Source: Coprinus comatus
Taxonomy: Eukaryota > Basidiomycota > Agaricomycetes > Agaricales > Agaricaceae
Assembly: GCA_034638255.1 (NCBI GenBank)
Contig: JAWPGT010000010.1
Span: 186,001 to 250,000, forward strand
Direction: 5' to 3'
Length of the DNA stretch: 64,000 nt
Below the pieces are notes generated by a model. The model ran no database searches and had not been told where the DNA came from. It saw only the letters and a list, made by a program, of their open reading frames with translations. Below, one piece after another: positions 42,757-55,153 of the stretch. The translations under genes were made by a program, and so were the position numbers. Position 1 is the first letter of the stretch. Every line of letters starts with the position of its first letter.

Positions 42757-44351
42757 ATGACCCCTGGACCTGCAGATCTAAACTTTCCGACAGGTGGGTT
42801 GTGTCAGTCCAGCGACTATTTTCTTTTCTTATTCTCCACATAGACCTTCAGCGGATACAAATCAAACACAGAGTAGACCAACGGCTCAAGCGCATAACAC
42901 TCTTACAACAGGAAATTGCTCAGCTTTCTGAAGAGAATGTCAAGGACCATTTCATCATTGCTACCCATCGACTTTTGCCTCAGGAAATCCTAGGCGAGAT
43001 ATTTATTCATGCTGCCTCCTGCGGTAACGGTGCATGGCTAGCACCTTTGGTAATATCTCATATATCAAGACACTGGCGGGTACGTATGACATACACCTCA
43101 CTAGTCTAATACAATATACTCATCCTGGTCACCATCATTGATGTGTAGAATGTGGTTATGAGAACACCGCGCGCCTGGAGTTATATTTGTATTAAAGTCA
43201 TCCCGGAATCCTCATACCTAGAGCTTGTCAAGCTATGGCTAGAACTGTCAAGTCGTTCTCCACTCCATTTACGCTTTGAAACTCCTCACTGGGGGACGGC
43301 GACCAGAGATGCTGTTCGACAAGCTTGCTTGGGCAGCTACCTGGACGTATTACGACCTCACGTGTTACGATGGCGCTCAGTGAACATCCTCATGGGGGAT
43401 GCACCCCAATATTCCATCTGGAATACACAGCTGGTCTTACAAAAATTCAACTTTCCAATGCATAAACTCGAGTCGTTCTGCCTGGATACCATGCGGCCAT
43501 TATGGCAGGATTACCTCACCCTCAAGGACCAAGTGCCCTTGCTAGATGACCTCAGTATTGGATACTGTCGGCCTAGCTTATCCAACCACTGGCTTTGCCA
43601 GCTCAAGGCGCTCGAGATTTCTCGGTCTTCCCATGCCCTCTTATACATTCATGGCCTTGTACAAGTATGTCCGCTTCTCACTCGTCTCAAGCTTGATGTA
43701 GTGATTAAAGACCGGGAGCTGCGAGGCTTGAATTTGATCAAACTCCCTCATCTACGGGAACTCTATATCAATGATATTATATACCTTTCTTTCCTCAAAT
43801 TACCATCCCTAACTACTTTCACCTATACACAATCACGTCAAACCGAATTACAGGACGGGGATCAACTATTTACCCACTTAGGGATCATGCTCGACGCATC
43901 AGAAAATCACGTTCTAACACACATCCATATCACCGGCGTAGAGATTGGTCGGTTGAGGGCTTCGAGCCGACCTTCTTCCATCCAAACTGTTCGACTCACG
44001 AAATGCGACATCCGTTCGGAGGCATTATCTAATTTGGGTGGTCAAGCGATTTGGTCTCGTCTCAACACGTTGGAATTCATATCCTGCGATAAAATCCCTT
44101 ACTCTGTCTTGAATTTTCTCGCAAACAAGGACTGTTACTTCACCTCGTTGAAGAAACTTATGTTGTTTGACTGCTTCGGCGTTACAGAGGAGATGGTCAG
44201 CTGTCTGAGTAAAAATCGTACAATTTACCACTCCACTTGTACACGATCCACCCCCTATACCACCCGATCTTCGGCCCATCTTGCATTAAACCAGAGGCCC
44301 CTGGTTCCACCGACCGAAGTCATAGATACCCTTCCCATACCTCTGCATTAA
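42757..44351 (+). CDS. F-box protein of the basidiomycete expanded family
   Basis: Three exons (42757-42793, 42844-43079, 43149-44351) give 491 aa. After an N-terminal coiled coil (IQIKHRVDQRLKRITLLQQE) comes the F-box region, HRLLPQEILGEIFIHAASC then ISRHWRNVVMRTPRAWSYI (about residues 50-110). The rest has irregular leucine-rich repeats, for example LKALEISRSS, LTRLKLDV and LRELYINDI. Such proteins are SCF ubiquitin-ligase adaptors, and this type is present in many copies in mushrooms. Substrate unknown. The C-terminus is Pro/Thr-rich. The second intron falls exactly inside the conserved WRN(V) motif, as is common in the family. Confidence 0.8.
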
Positions 44352-44586
44352 TATGTTGGGACAATTAATTCTACATACATATACGTATAATACATGAATT
44401 TTTCCGCTAGTTGACATCTAGCTCAGAGTCCAGACACGTGCAGGCAATGCCTGACAGGGGTAAACGTGGACAAGCTGGTGATTGGAGGACATGTCGGGAT
44501 CACTTACAGTTGGAGGTCGGCCGACCGCCTCTTACTGACCCCTTCATAAAAGCCCTTTTTCCTTTTTTCCTACCTTATTCCCCCCA

Positions 44587-46089
44587 ATGGCTTCTTTCAC
44601 CGCCCGTTCCGCTTGCCGAGCTCTCCGCGCATCGCGTCGTGCAGCTGCTGTATCTGCTGTCACCAAGCCAGCGCAAAGAGCTTCATACTCTCTCCTTTCC
44701 CGAGCCGCCGCGGCCAAGACTCCCGTTGCTCAGGTTGGTTTTTGAAATTTCGAGTCATACATGTTCTTAACTCGTATATAGGGTGTTCGTGGAGTCAAGA
44801 CTCTTGACTTTGCTGGAACCAAAGAGACCGTCTACGAACGTAGTGACTGGCCATTGGCTAAGCTGCAAGACTACTTCAAAAATGATACTCTTGCCCTCAT
44901 CGGCTATGGATCACAAGGTCACGGTCAAGGTTTGAATGCTCGCGACAATGGCCTCAACGTCATTGTTGGTGTCCGCAAGGATGGTGAGAGTTGGAGACAA
45001 GCCATGGCAGATGGCTGGGTACGTGTCCTCACTATTCAAGGCGTCTAATATACATACTAAAATTTCTTTTCTTCGCATTTAGGTTCCAGGTGAAACTCTT
45101 TTCCCCATTGAGGAAGCTATCAATAGAGGAACCATCATCATGAATTTGCTTTCCGATGCTGCTCAATCGAAAACATGGCCTCAAATTGCCCCCCTCATCA
45201 CCAAGGGAAAGACACTCTACTTCTCACATGGTTTCTCTGTTGTTTACAAAGAAGATACACACGTAATTCCTCCCAAGGACGTCGACGTTATCCTTGTTGC
45301 TCCCAAGGGTTCTGGTCGTACCGTCCGTACTCTCTTCAAGGAGGGACGTGGCATCAACTCTTCCATTGCCATATGGCAAGATGTCACTGGCAAAGCTAAG
45401 GAGAAAGCTATTGCCATTGGTGTTGGTATTGGATCTGGATACATGTATGAAACTACTTTCGAAAAGGAGGTTTACTCTGATCTCTACGGTGAACGTGGTG
45501 TCTTATGGGTGGTATTCGTACGTTAAAAATCATCAGTGCAATTATGATTTACTTACATCATTTTCTAGAGGGTATGTTCTTGGCTCAATACCAAGTCCTC
45601 CGTAAGAATGGCCACAGCCCTTCAGAAGCTTTCAACGAGACTGTTGAAGAGGCTACCCAATCCCTATATCCCCTAATTGGCAAACACGGGTATGTTTTAC
45701 GTTCATTCAAGTATACTTAACTTTGAGCTGACGAACTCCGTGTAGTATGGACTACATGTTCAATGCCTGCTCAACAACTGCTCGCCGTGGAGCTCTTGAC
45801 TGGGCACCTATCTTCGAAAAGGCCAACCTCCCCGTCTTTGAACAACTTTACGAAAGTGTGAAAAATGGTTCTGAGACTCGTAGGTCTTTGGACTTCAATG
45901 GCCGTTCTACCTACCGCGAAGATTTCGCTAAGGAGTTGGCTGAGATCGATAACCAGGAGATCTGGCGTGCTGGTATGTCTTTATATATATATACATATAT
46001 GCCTTTTGATTTATGCTCATGCTTGTGATTTTCTTCTAGGCAAGGTCGTCCGTTCCCTGAGACCTGATTACAAGCCTGAATCACAATAG
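44587..46089 (+). CDS. ILV5: Ketol-acid reductoisomerase (ILV5 homologue) with a single-base frame break
   Basis: Acetohydroxyacid reductoisomerase, mitochondrial, second step of valine/leucine/isoleucine synthesis. Exons 44587-44733, 44782-45018, 45083-45517, 45569-45689, 45746-45972 and 46040-46089. The presequence is Ala/Arg/Ser-rich. The NADPH site is IGYGSQGHGQGLNARD. Metal-site segments include VAPKGSGRTVR and EVYSDLYGERG. After GERGV the frame must shift by one base to give the conserved LMGGI, and only then does the GTACGT donor join in phase with QGMFLAQYQVLRKNGHS. Exon 3 is 435 nt where 436 are needed. This is either a sequencing or assembly deletion at about 45500-45505 or a real lesion in an essential gene. 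Corrected length would be about 405 aa. Confidence 0.88.
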
Positions 46090-46306
46090 ATACTTCCATA
46101 TACTTAGATGAGGATGTTGGATGTGGTTTTTCTTAGCGCATAATTTTTGTATTTCTTACATACCCGATGACATTTGACAAAATTTCACGATGATTTCAGT
46201 GCTTCAAAAATGGATTTTGTCGATTATGCAAGTTGGTTCTTCGTACTAAAACAGAAATGGGTACATCGTCGAATACATACAATATCAGAGGTGTATCAAT
46301 TAATAT

Positions 46307-47546
46307 TTATTTACTCTTTGTCTCCTTCCCATAATACTCTCCCCAAACCATCTTGTCTACACTTTCTTGTTTCTTTCCTCCGATCAAATCATTGATTAAA
46401 GTTTTGCAAGGTAAGAACATGCCAACACGCTTTTGATAAGCAGCATAAGGCACCGGATATTTCTTCTTCGTAATAGCCTCGGTATAAGAGGTTGAAGAAA
46501 TGAAAAGAATAGTTAACGAAATGGCAGGAAGTAAAAGAAGACCAGCGGATGTCAAGTATGTGATTATTGTTGCGTTACGAAGTTCAGGGTTAAATAAATC
46601 TTGAATTGAAGGGCAAGGAGGGAGGTTGGGAGGAGAGGGAGCGAGTATTGGGATTAATGTGATAACCCACTGTATATTACATCGTAAGGACAACTGAAAA
46701 AGAGTTCATAAAACAATTAACTCACCCAGAAACTTTGTTCACAGGCAAAGTTTGGATGCCTGGAATATCTCCAAAGACCTCGTGTAATGAAACCCCTTCG
46801 AGCATCAGAAGGTGTCCAGTCAAGTCTAGATCCAGGCCATTGATTTTTGGCATTATATGGCTCAGTTGGTTTCTCTCCTTTCTCGTGAGCCAAATAAGCA
46901 TGTTTAAATGTTTGGTAAGAGTATTGTTGGTTATCGGAGATAAACTCGAAGAGTAGGATGGTGAGAGCGACAAATGTTAGAACATAATCTGAAGTATCGA
47001 GTGCGGTGTGAGGTTGAAGTGCAGATGCCACAAAAGCGGGCATTCCAAGGAGTAGGAGAAGGATGTTTTGGATTGCAGCAATGAATGTGAGATTTGTGAC
47101 TTGAAAGAACCAAGCAGGGATTTGAGTGCGGAGAACTGCCCAACGGTAATCTTCGTCCTTACTATTTAATGGTTATGAATGAGAATGCAGTGATATATGG
47201 ACAAGGCTCACAGACTGAACAAACCACGACGATATGTGTTATAGGAGAGCCTGAACATCCAGATATTGACAAGGGCAAGCATGAGTAGTGCACGAGGGCT
47301 ATAATCCTTTATTACGGCTACACCAAGCGAGTGGGGTGTATAAGGCGCGAGGAAGAAAGCCTGCTTGTTTGGCCAATATGGCAGAAGTGCATAATAGGCA
47401 GTATATATTGTAGGCAGAAAAGTCCAGAGGCGGTCGACCTGAGAAACATTTGAGGTGATCACGGAGGCAACATAGACAAAGACGGTGACTGCGGCACAGA
47501 ACTGCACAGGCCACTCAAATGGTGGAGGTACGTTGAAGAAGGTCAT
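46307..47546 (-). CDS. DUF1295 / steroid-5-alpha-reductase-like multispan membrane protein
   Basis: Three exons (47546-47212, 47161-46726, 46669-46307) give 377 aa. At least six hydrophobic segments are visible, for example PVQFCAAVTVFVYVASVI and VLTFVALTILLFEFI. The conserved motif block LWRYSRHPNFACEQSFWWVI matches the DUF1295 family, distantly related to isoprenylcysteine methyltransferases and steroid reductases. Upstream KDEDYRWAVLRTQIPAWFF is also typical. A lipid-modifying or reductase activity in the ER is inferred only. The reading frame stays open upstream of the ATG at 47546 without another ATG. Confidence 0.8.
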
Positions 47547-47649
47547 TGAGTTGTCAGTGACGACATCAGGCGTACTTGTACAACCGATCACGTGAGTCTC
47601 GATATTTACCTGCTTGCACAGCCACGGTGCCAGTCAATCTCAAGCTACC
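47547..47649. promoter_or_regulatory. 103-bp divergent spacer, DUF1295 gene / SDE2
   Basis: Two opposite start codons are separated by 103 bp. No further element recognised. Confidence 0.5.
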
Positions 47650-48501
47650 ATGGACATCCAACACACCTCGCTGCTCATCGACGCCTTCTCGCCCTTCCCA
47701 TCTCTGACTCTTAGCCTTCCATCGGATACTCCGTTATCATTACTCTACAGCCATTTATGCGGCAGATACCCTTCCCTTCCGTCTGGCCTAGCACTTTCTA
47801 CTCACTCGGGAAAGCCAGCAGACGACGAACGACCCCTCTCTGCATTGCACCCGGAAGATGATCTCTCTACACCCAACTTTGTTACACTTCGTCTTACTCC
47901 TCGCTTGCGTGGTGGAAAAGGTGGTTTTGGAAGTCAACTGAGGGCCGCTGGTGGTCGTATGAGTAGTCAGAAAACGAGTAACAACGATTCCTGTCGCGAC
48001 CTCAATGGAAGGCGTTTAAGCACCTTGAAGGAGGCCAAGAAGTGAGTTCCACACATCCGTATTCTTTATCCCTCTCCTAACCGTCGTATAATTAGACTTG
48101 CCGAATACATTGACTCTGAACCACAACGTCTGGCAGCAAAAGCTGAAGCACAGCGATTGAAGCTTGAAAACCTGGAGAAGAGGCTTGGTATTGAACCTGG
48201 TCAGACGAAGAAGCCCGGGGAAGTGTCTGTTGAGGTACTGGCTGGAAAGAAACACAGATTTGAAGATACCGAGTATCTTGAACAAAGCAGGGAATTGGTG
48301 GACAATGTGAAGAACGCAGTGTCAGTAGGTTTGTTGAAGAAGAGGAAGAAGGCAAAAACATCTCCCTCGGATTCTGTTGTCGAGGGCAAGGCGAAGGCGA
48401 AAGAGGTGATGGAGGAGAAGACCGAAGTCAAACCAACGGTAGAATCCGTCTCACAACTTCCTATAATATCTGCTGTCGCTCTCGATGCAGTTGGTGCATA
48501 G
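47650..48501 (+). CDS. SDE2: Sde2-like ubiquitin-fold splicing/genome maintenance protein
   Basis: Sde2 has an N-terminal ubiquitin-like fold removed by cleavage after a GG pair, releasing a C-terminal part that joins the spliceosome. Exons 47650-48041 and 48096-48501 give 265 aa. The Ubl part ends [20 protein letters not shown], with the cleavage motif GGKGG at about residue 98, followed by [14 protein letters not shown] and [11 protein letters not shown]. The C-terminal half is charged and helical ([36 protein letters not shown]) with a Lys-rich patch. It matches the family in order of motifs. Release-dependent function is family knowledge, not visible here. Confidence 0.88.
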
Positions 48502-48547
48502 GCATGTTTGATTTTGTACTTTTGTGTATTTTACCATGTTCTGTTTT

Positions 48548-48959
48548 CTAATTAACATCATGGGCTCCCCTTACCATGCCCATTTTTCGCCTAAACCACT
48601 CCTTCATTGAAATGTCATCCAACGATTGCACGAGTTCACCCATATCCTCAACGACTCGCAGTCCTGTATGCCCTGCCGCTATTCGGTGTGTAGGATCCGC
48701 CAAGGGTACAGTATCAACATGGTGGAAATCCAGGTAACGAAGACCTAACCAGGGTGAGTGTTTGATTTGGATATCTGAACAAGGAAGACACACTTCGCGC
48801 GTTCATTAGAAAGGTCCGTATTGCTTCTTTGTCTCCGTCGATGACAAGAACACCAGGCTTCCCCTTCTTGGCAAGTCCAGAAACGTTGGCAGACTGCGCA
48901 AAACCCTTCAGCCGGCGGAACTTGGACTCGCTACGAATATCTAACATGATCTCTTTCAT
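48548..48959 (-). CDS. DUF1115 (RWD-associated) protein, probably 5'-incomplete model
   Basis: Exons 48959-48794 and 48744-48548 give 120 aa beginning at an ATG. The core ANVSGLAKKGKPGVLVIDG and LRYLDFHHVDTVPLAD is the Prp3-C-terminal/DUF1115 fold that usually follows an RWD domain. Upstream on the same strand, codons for SWELEEIITCCVQ (49102-49067) and, after an intron, DAVVPVLGS (from 49032) look like the preceding exons. Joining them to GTTGAQLMKEIM requires an extra base to be dropped near 48984. So either the gene is longer with a frame error, or the short form is real. It is divergent from, and may overlap, the next gene's leader. Confidence 0.6.
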
Positions 48960-49181
48960 CAGCTGAGCACCGGTTGTGCCATTAGGAGTCTACGTACGAT
49001 GCATTCGAACCAAGGACAGGAACAACTGCATCCTGAATGTTCTATTCTTAGGCACAAAGTGTACACCTGGACACAGCACGTGATGATCTCCTCAAGCTCC
49101 CATGACGAATGTAGACGATACTATTGGCAGCCCCGCGGCATCGCCAACCTGAATAGTATAATCACCTAATCTACCTGGTGA

Positions 49182-51725
49182 ATGATTTCAAACCATTTCT
49201 TGCGCGTTCCTTTGCTCTTACCATCTCGTCTGTCTCCTGTAGTTTCATCTGGTTTTGCAACTTATACGTGTCTAAATAACATGTCGGCCAGAACTCAGAT
49301 TGTTCTCGACGAAGCTGAACTCCAAGATGGACAAATGTATGCGTTCATTAGAGCTGTAGTCCACACACTTGTGTGCTTAGCAGTCACAACAGGAAAGAAG
49401 TCCCATTCCAGTCAGGAAAAGTCTTGCTCTCTCGCTTGGGTGACAAGGTTCATGCTACTAGTGCCTACTGCACCCACTACGGTGCTCCACTTGTCAAAGG
49501 CGTACTCACAGCTGACGGAAGAGTTGTTTGGTATGTTTAATTATGATTATATGCACATTAATTCAAGTTCTAACTTCACGACAGTCCTTGGCATGGAGGT
49601 AAAAAAAAAAAGCCTTCACTACTTGTTTAAGGTCTACTGACATTCTCCTAGCATGTTTCAATGTATGCACTGGAGACATAGGTATATTGAGCTTCCCTTT
49701 TGATGAGACAATCTTTTTTGATACCGTTGGAATGTAGAGGATGCCCCCGCCCCCGCTGCATTGCATTCATTCAAGGCCCAAGTTGTTGACGGAAAGATTC
49801 AAGTGACTGCTAACCCAGAATATACCCTAAAGGACGACAACTTGGCAAGACAAAGTACCCTCTTAGCTACTAGCAGTGACTCTTCTCAACGTGGAGTGAT
49901 CATTGTTGGTGGCGGTTCTGGGGCTTTCCACGCCGTGGAAAGTTTGCGAGAGGTATGCGTAATTCGGCCTAAAAGAAGATTGATACTGATGTCATGGGAA
50001 GCATGGCTACGATGCCCCTATCACTATTCTTTCCAAAGAGCCATACTCCCCAATTGACAGGTATATGCCTATCCGACTAATATAACCTATAGGCTGCTTA
50101 TCCCGATTTGTAGAACAAAACTAAGCAAAGCTCTCATCACGGATCCAGCAAAAATTGAATGGAAGACTGCCGCTGACCTCAAGATCAAGTATAACACCAA
50201 CCTTCGTCTTGGGGTGGTCAGTCCTTATGAATGCATTACAGAAAGATGAATTGCTTAGTTCTCGCAGGAAGTGACTTCTGTTGATCTGAAGAATAAAACT
50301 GTTACCTTGGACAAGGACGCAGACACACTCTCCTATGACAAGTTGATTTTGGCTTCTGGGGGCACTCCCCGTCGTCTACCAATTGATGGTGCAAATCTAG
50401 AAAATGTGTTTACCTTCCGTGGCATTGCAGACTCTAAGCAGGTTGACGCAGGTATGTTATTTATGAATACGCCATTAAAGCATCAAGCTCACCGATATCG
50501 AAATAGCTGCGCAAGAGGGCAGGCGAGTGGTAGTAATTGGCAGTTCATTTATCAGTATGGAGCTAGTTGTTGCTATGTCCAAACGCCAACTCGCATCCAT
50601 TGACGTCATTGGCATGGAAGAGTATCCCTTTGAAGCTGTACTCGGTAAAACAGTTGGTTCTGGACTCAAGAAGGTACATATATTTGTCTTTGATGGCCCT
50701 CTAAAACAGGATCAACTGACGATGGGTAGTATCATGAATCTCAAGGTATCAAATTCCATATGCAGTCTAAGGTGGACAAGATCCTAGCAAGAGAAGACGA
50801 TCCCAAGGTTGCTAGAGCGGTTGTTGTTAATGGGGTACAAATCCCTGCAGATTTCATTATCATGGGTGTTGGTGTGGCACCTGCAACAGAATTCCTTAAA
50901 GACAGTGGTATTCAGATCGAAAAAGACGGAGGTATTCGAGTAGACGAGCATCTTCGTGTGAGGACAGGCCCTGATACCCAGAATGTCTATGCCATCGGTA
51001 TGCATAACCCCAAATGAAAGTGACCCAACTTAACATGTTGAATAGGTGATATTGCTATATATCCCCAAATCAATGGAGATGAAACACGTATCGAGCATTG
51101 GAATGTGTGTACCTGTTCCATTTACATGCAAGTTGCAACTAACAGAGGGCCAGGTTGCTGGAAATCAAGGAAGAACTGCTGGAATGAATATTTCTGGGAA
51201 ACCGCAGCCATTTGTTAAAATTCCGGTGTTTTGGAGTGCCCGTATGGCTAGTTGCGTTCTCTACTCGAGACACTTATCTGATATTCTATTATAGAAGGAC
51301 AACAGTTGCGCTACTGTGGTGTTGGACATGGGTATGATGATGTCATCATTACAGGTGATCCCGGTGCGCTGAAGGTATGGGTTTGTATGTTTGTTCAGGA
51401 AAATTAGCCGCTAATTGATGTCTAGTTCATTGCTTACTACTGTAAGAACGGGCGTGTTGTCGCTGTTGCTACGTAAGGATTTCATTTTTTTCATTTTGAT
51501 TAAAATAAAACTGAATTGTGCTTCAGTATGCAAAATGATCCGGTAGTCAGTAAGGCGTCGGAATTGCTCAGGCTTGGCCTTATGCCATCACCAGAAGAAT
51601 TGAAGGATGGAAAGGTGAAACCCCATTTTTATATTCTCAAAAAAATATCTCGCTAATCAACGCCCTAGAATCTTCTGAGCGTGGACATCAGCACCGCTAG
51701 TGCATTAAGTAAGGTTGCAACTTGA
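49182..51725 (+). CDS. Rieske-type flavin oxidoreductase (AIFM3-like)
   Basis: Fusion of an N-terminal Rieske [2Fe-2S] domain and a two-nucleotide-fold FAD/NAD(P)H reductase, as in AIFM3. Sixteen exons give 583 aa: 49182-49336, 49393-49530, 49585-49598, 49652-49681, 49738-49952, 50002-50060, 50114-50216, 50268-50451, 50507-50673, 50730-50997, 51046-51104, 51154-51241, 51295-51374, 51426-51472, 51527-51614, 51669-51725. Rieske ligands: AYCTHYGAPL and CPWHGACFNVCTGD. FAD site: IIVGGGSGAFHAVESL. NAD site: VVVIGSSFISMEL. The FAD-binding end motif is NVYAIGDIAIYP. If translation starts at 49182, the leader is Arg/Ser/Leu-rich and mitochondria-like. A start at 49281 (MSARTQ) would give a cytosolic form. 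Exon 3 is only 14 nt. Confidence 0.88.
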
Positions 51726-52019
51726 ATGGATGAATCTTTAAGAAACAGAAAAATGGTGTATCATATTACTAGCGAATTGTGTACCTTACTGTTCAATCTG
51801 GACTTTCAGCTTGTCTTAATAAGACACAGTGATTTGATTACGATCTCTGCCGTAGGGGATAATACCACCAATAACCACTCAATAATTTTGTAAAAAAACA
51901 AATGAGAAATCGTCAGTTCGTTTGTGGTCATTGAACACGGTCACGTTTATGTCACCCAATTACTCAGTCTCACTCAACTGCAATGTACTAACATTGTTTA
52001 CTTTCCAACATCCGACAAT

Positions 52020-54628
52020 ATGCTACCAACATCTCCTATCAAGCCTAGCTTATGGAAAGGGAAATCCAAGGTCCCGTCTACCTCAACATCTGATCCAGAT
52101 TTCACAGACCTGAACCCAGTCATCACCTACCGCCACATTCTTTCGAACAACCTCGGCGTCAAGGATCCTTTACGAGTCGTCGCATTATGCGACAGTGACG
52201 CGTTTTATGCTGCTTGTGAGATGGTGCGTTTGAACTCGGACCGAGAACAACCTCTTGTAGTGTTACAATGGGACTCTCTCATCGCTGTCAATTATCCAGC
52301 TCGCAAGTATGGAATTACACGTATGATCAGGCTTAAAGATGCGTTGAAAAAATGCCCACATTTGAAAGTTGTTCATGTGGCAACTTATAAGGAGGGAGAG
52401 AAGGAACCTGGGTATTGGGATAACATCGATTCGAAAACGGATAAGGTTTCGTTGGATTATTATAGAAGGGAGAGTGTTAGGGTTGCTAGTGCGTTTAAGG
52501 ATGCATTACCTAGTTCTGTTGAAATTGGTATGTTCTTGTATATGTTACATATATGAATTGAAATTAGAAACTAACTTGTGGGTTGAATAATGTAGAAAAG
52601 GCATCGATCGATGAAGCGTTTTTTGATTATACGAAAACTGTGAAGGAGATTTTGTTACAGAGGTACCCTTACCTTGCGAATGTACCAGAAGATGATGAAC
52701 GCGGAATTGATACACCTTTACCGTATCCTCCGCGATTGAAATGGTCAAATTTGAATGTTGGATGTATTGTTCCATTACGTGGTACACCAGAACCAGAACC
52801 AGAATCAGAACTAAAGAAGACAGAAGAAAGCAATGTTGAGATTGAAGGCACTATTAATGAGGGGGAGCACAAGCACAAGCGAGGAGAATCAAGTCATTCA
52901 CCGAAAAAGCAAACCACTAAGGATTCCGATGAACTTTATGGTTTAGAGGACGACGAAGATGAGTATACGAATACTTGGCACGACGTCGCTCTGTCGGTTG
53001 CAGCTCAGTTGATGGATGATGCGAGAGCGAAGGTTAGGGAATTGGGATACACCACCTCCGCAGTAAGTAATACAATTATAACTTGTTGGCCAGGATTGTA
53101 GGAGATTAATTTGTGGTGGTAAAATCTGGCAGGGAATTGCTAGAAATAAGTTCTTAGCTAAGGTTTGTTTTTTGTTGTTATTCTAGGTAGATCGTCATCT
53201 TATGTTTTGGTCGTAGTTATCGGCCTCGTACAAGAAACCAAATGGTCAAGTGGGTCTATTCATGACTAGTCGCAGTGTTTCAAGCTAACATTTTAAACTG
53301 TAGAGTATTCTAAGGAATCAAGCGATACCGTCATATCTCAGGCCTCTTGCATTCCAGAAGGTATCCCAATTGTTCTATGGCTCAATGGGACTAGCTAACA
53401 TGGTTCTTCATCATTCTAATAGATCCGTTTCCTGGGTGGAAAGCTAGGTAAAGCTCTAGCTCAAGAGTTTGATGTCTCTACCGTCGGAGATTTGTTGACG
53501 ATACCGCTTGGTGTGTTTAATTTTGGATTTTACGTTGATGAAATGTCATCTAAGGTTATCATCTATCTCTTTGCTCAGAGGAGATGCAGCGAAAGTTTGG
53601 GGAAGAGTCTATTTGGGTTTATGAAGTACTTCGGTGCGTTATATCTGTTCTCATCAAGATGGTATCACTACAACTAATTATATTAATGAATAGGGGAATT
53701 GATAGAAGTGAAGGTGCGTATATTCATGAATCCAAGAGTGTGGCGTCGGGTAAAGCAAGGAATGATAGTGAAAGAAAAATCAGCGATAAATAAGAGTATG
53801 CTGGCGGCGAAGAATTTACAGAAACCGATTAAGAATGTGTCTGAAGGGTATCATTGGATCAGGGTTTTGGCCGCGGATTTGACATTGAGATTGAATGATG
53901 CCAGACAGGCCACGCCTAATTTATGGCCTAAAAGTATTTGTCTAAATGCAAGAAAAGGTAGATTTTAGGCTGGTTCAAGTTATCGCAGCTGATGTAGATG
54001 TTTCGTCATAGGCTATGATCCTGCGATAGGCTATGAGAATGGACGGTCAAAACAAGCACCTTTTCCATTCGTACGGGAATTGTCTGTTGACGTTGTTGCG
54101 CATGCTGGTGACAAGTTATGGAAAATACTTGTGGGCACCAATAAAGTCTTGGAAATTTCTCATATTGCGCTATCGTTCACGGGGCTCGAGGCCTCAGAGC
54201 AAGGCCAACGGAGTATTGAAGGGTTTCTTAAACCAGTTTCGGCAAAAAAGCGAACACGAGAAGATACGTTGGATAGAGCTGTCTCGGTCGAGTGTGTAAA
54301 AGAAGACAGCGACGCCGAAGTACAAGAAGCAATTCACCATCAGGTGGCATCAAGCAGTCACACATCGTCTTGGACATGTTCACGCTGTAGAAAGACGTTC
54401 GATCTTTCAGAGTTCATGTCAGGTATTGATGGTGCTCACGATGAAGCATTAGCAACCATTCGAAGGGAGCACGAGGACTTTCACTTTGCGGAAGACTTGA
54501 CAAAACAATATGGGGAGCCTTCCGTCTCTGTGGTGAAATCGAGCTCCAAGTCAAGTAATTCTAAACTTCAGAAAAAGAGTAAAAAAAAGCAACCTAAAGG
54601 TCTTGAGAAGTATTTCTCACGTAAATAA
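52020..54628 (+). CDS. RAD30: DNA polymerase eta (Rad30), Y-family translesion polymerase
   Basis: Y-family polymerase that bypasses UV photoproducts. Ten exons (52020-52527, 52596-53062, 53133-53162, 53217-53249, 53304-53360, 53423-53510, 53579-53633, 53694-53713, 53769-53957, 54012-54628) give 687 aa. Catalytic acids are in VALCDSDAFYAACEMVR and KASIDEAFFDYT. The fingers/palm motif is YPARKYGITRMIRLKDA. The thumb region reads GIARNKFLAKLSASYKKPNG. A UBZ ubiquitin-binding finger (CSRC...HEDFH) lies near residue 600. QRSIEGFL resembles a PCNA- or Rev1-interacting box, and GLEKYF at the end is another PIP-like site. The insert between palm segments (about residues 255-300) is acidic and Ser-rich. 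Confidence 0.93.
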
Positions 54629-55153
54629 CCTGAGACGCTTCTTCCACGAATAGAAAGACTCGGTACGTGCGAATACCAATTTAAGATGTGTTCATATGAT
54701 GACGAAGTTGTAGTGGCAATCTCTCTGATGGTCGCGAAGACAATGGGGACTAATAGTGATATATCCAAAGTTAAAAAGATCAAGATGCGATGGCATCACA
54801 GGTGGTTGTCATTTTGTGGACAGAAATATATATTGGTGGGGAATTAGCCGATAGACATGGCAGTGCAAACAACTGCATACACTTGGCAAAGCTTGAAGGT
54901 GTAAGTGCGGGACAGTTTCCTGCTCTTTGCCCAGGTATCGTTCTTCCCTCGAGCCCCCTCCGTTTCGTTTTCGTCCTTTTCCTTCTCTTTCGTTCAAACT
55001 TCGTCGGACCGGGTCCTTTTAACTTTTGAGGCTCTGGGAGTCTTATCTATTCACTTACGAGCGCCGGTCAACCTTCGATTTCGATTTCGTCGACCTGCGG
55101 AAGGGACATACTATAAGACAATATACATCACACAGACAACTCGGATTTCAGAT
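54629..55153. promoter_or_regulatory. Intergenic region upstream of the 7TM receptor
   Basis: About 525 bp. The last 250 bp are strongly pyrimidine-rich (runs of CTTTTCC/TTTCG), typical of a transcribed fungal leader. No ORF with family similarity. Confidence 0.4.
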
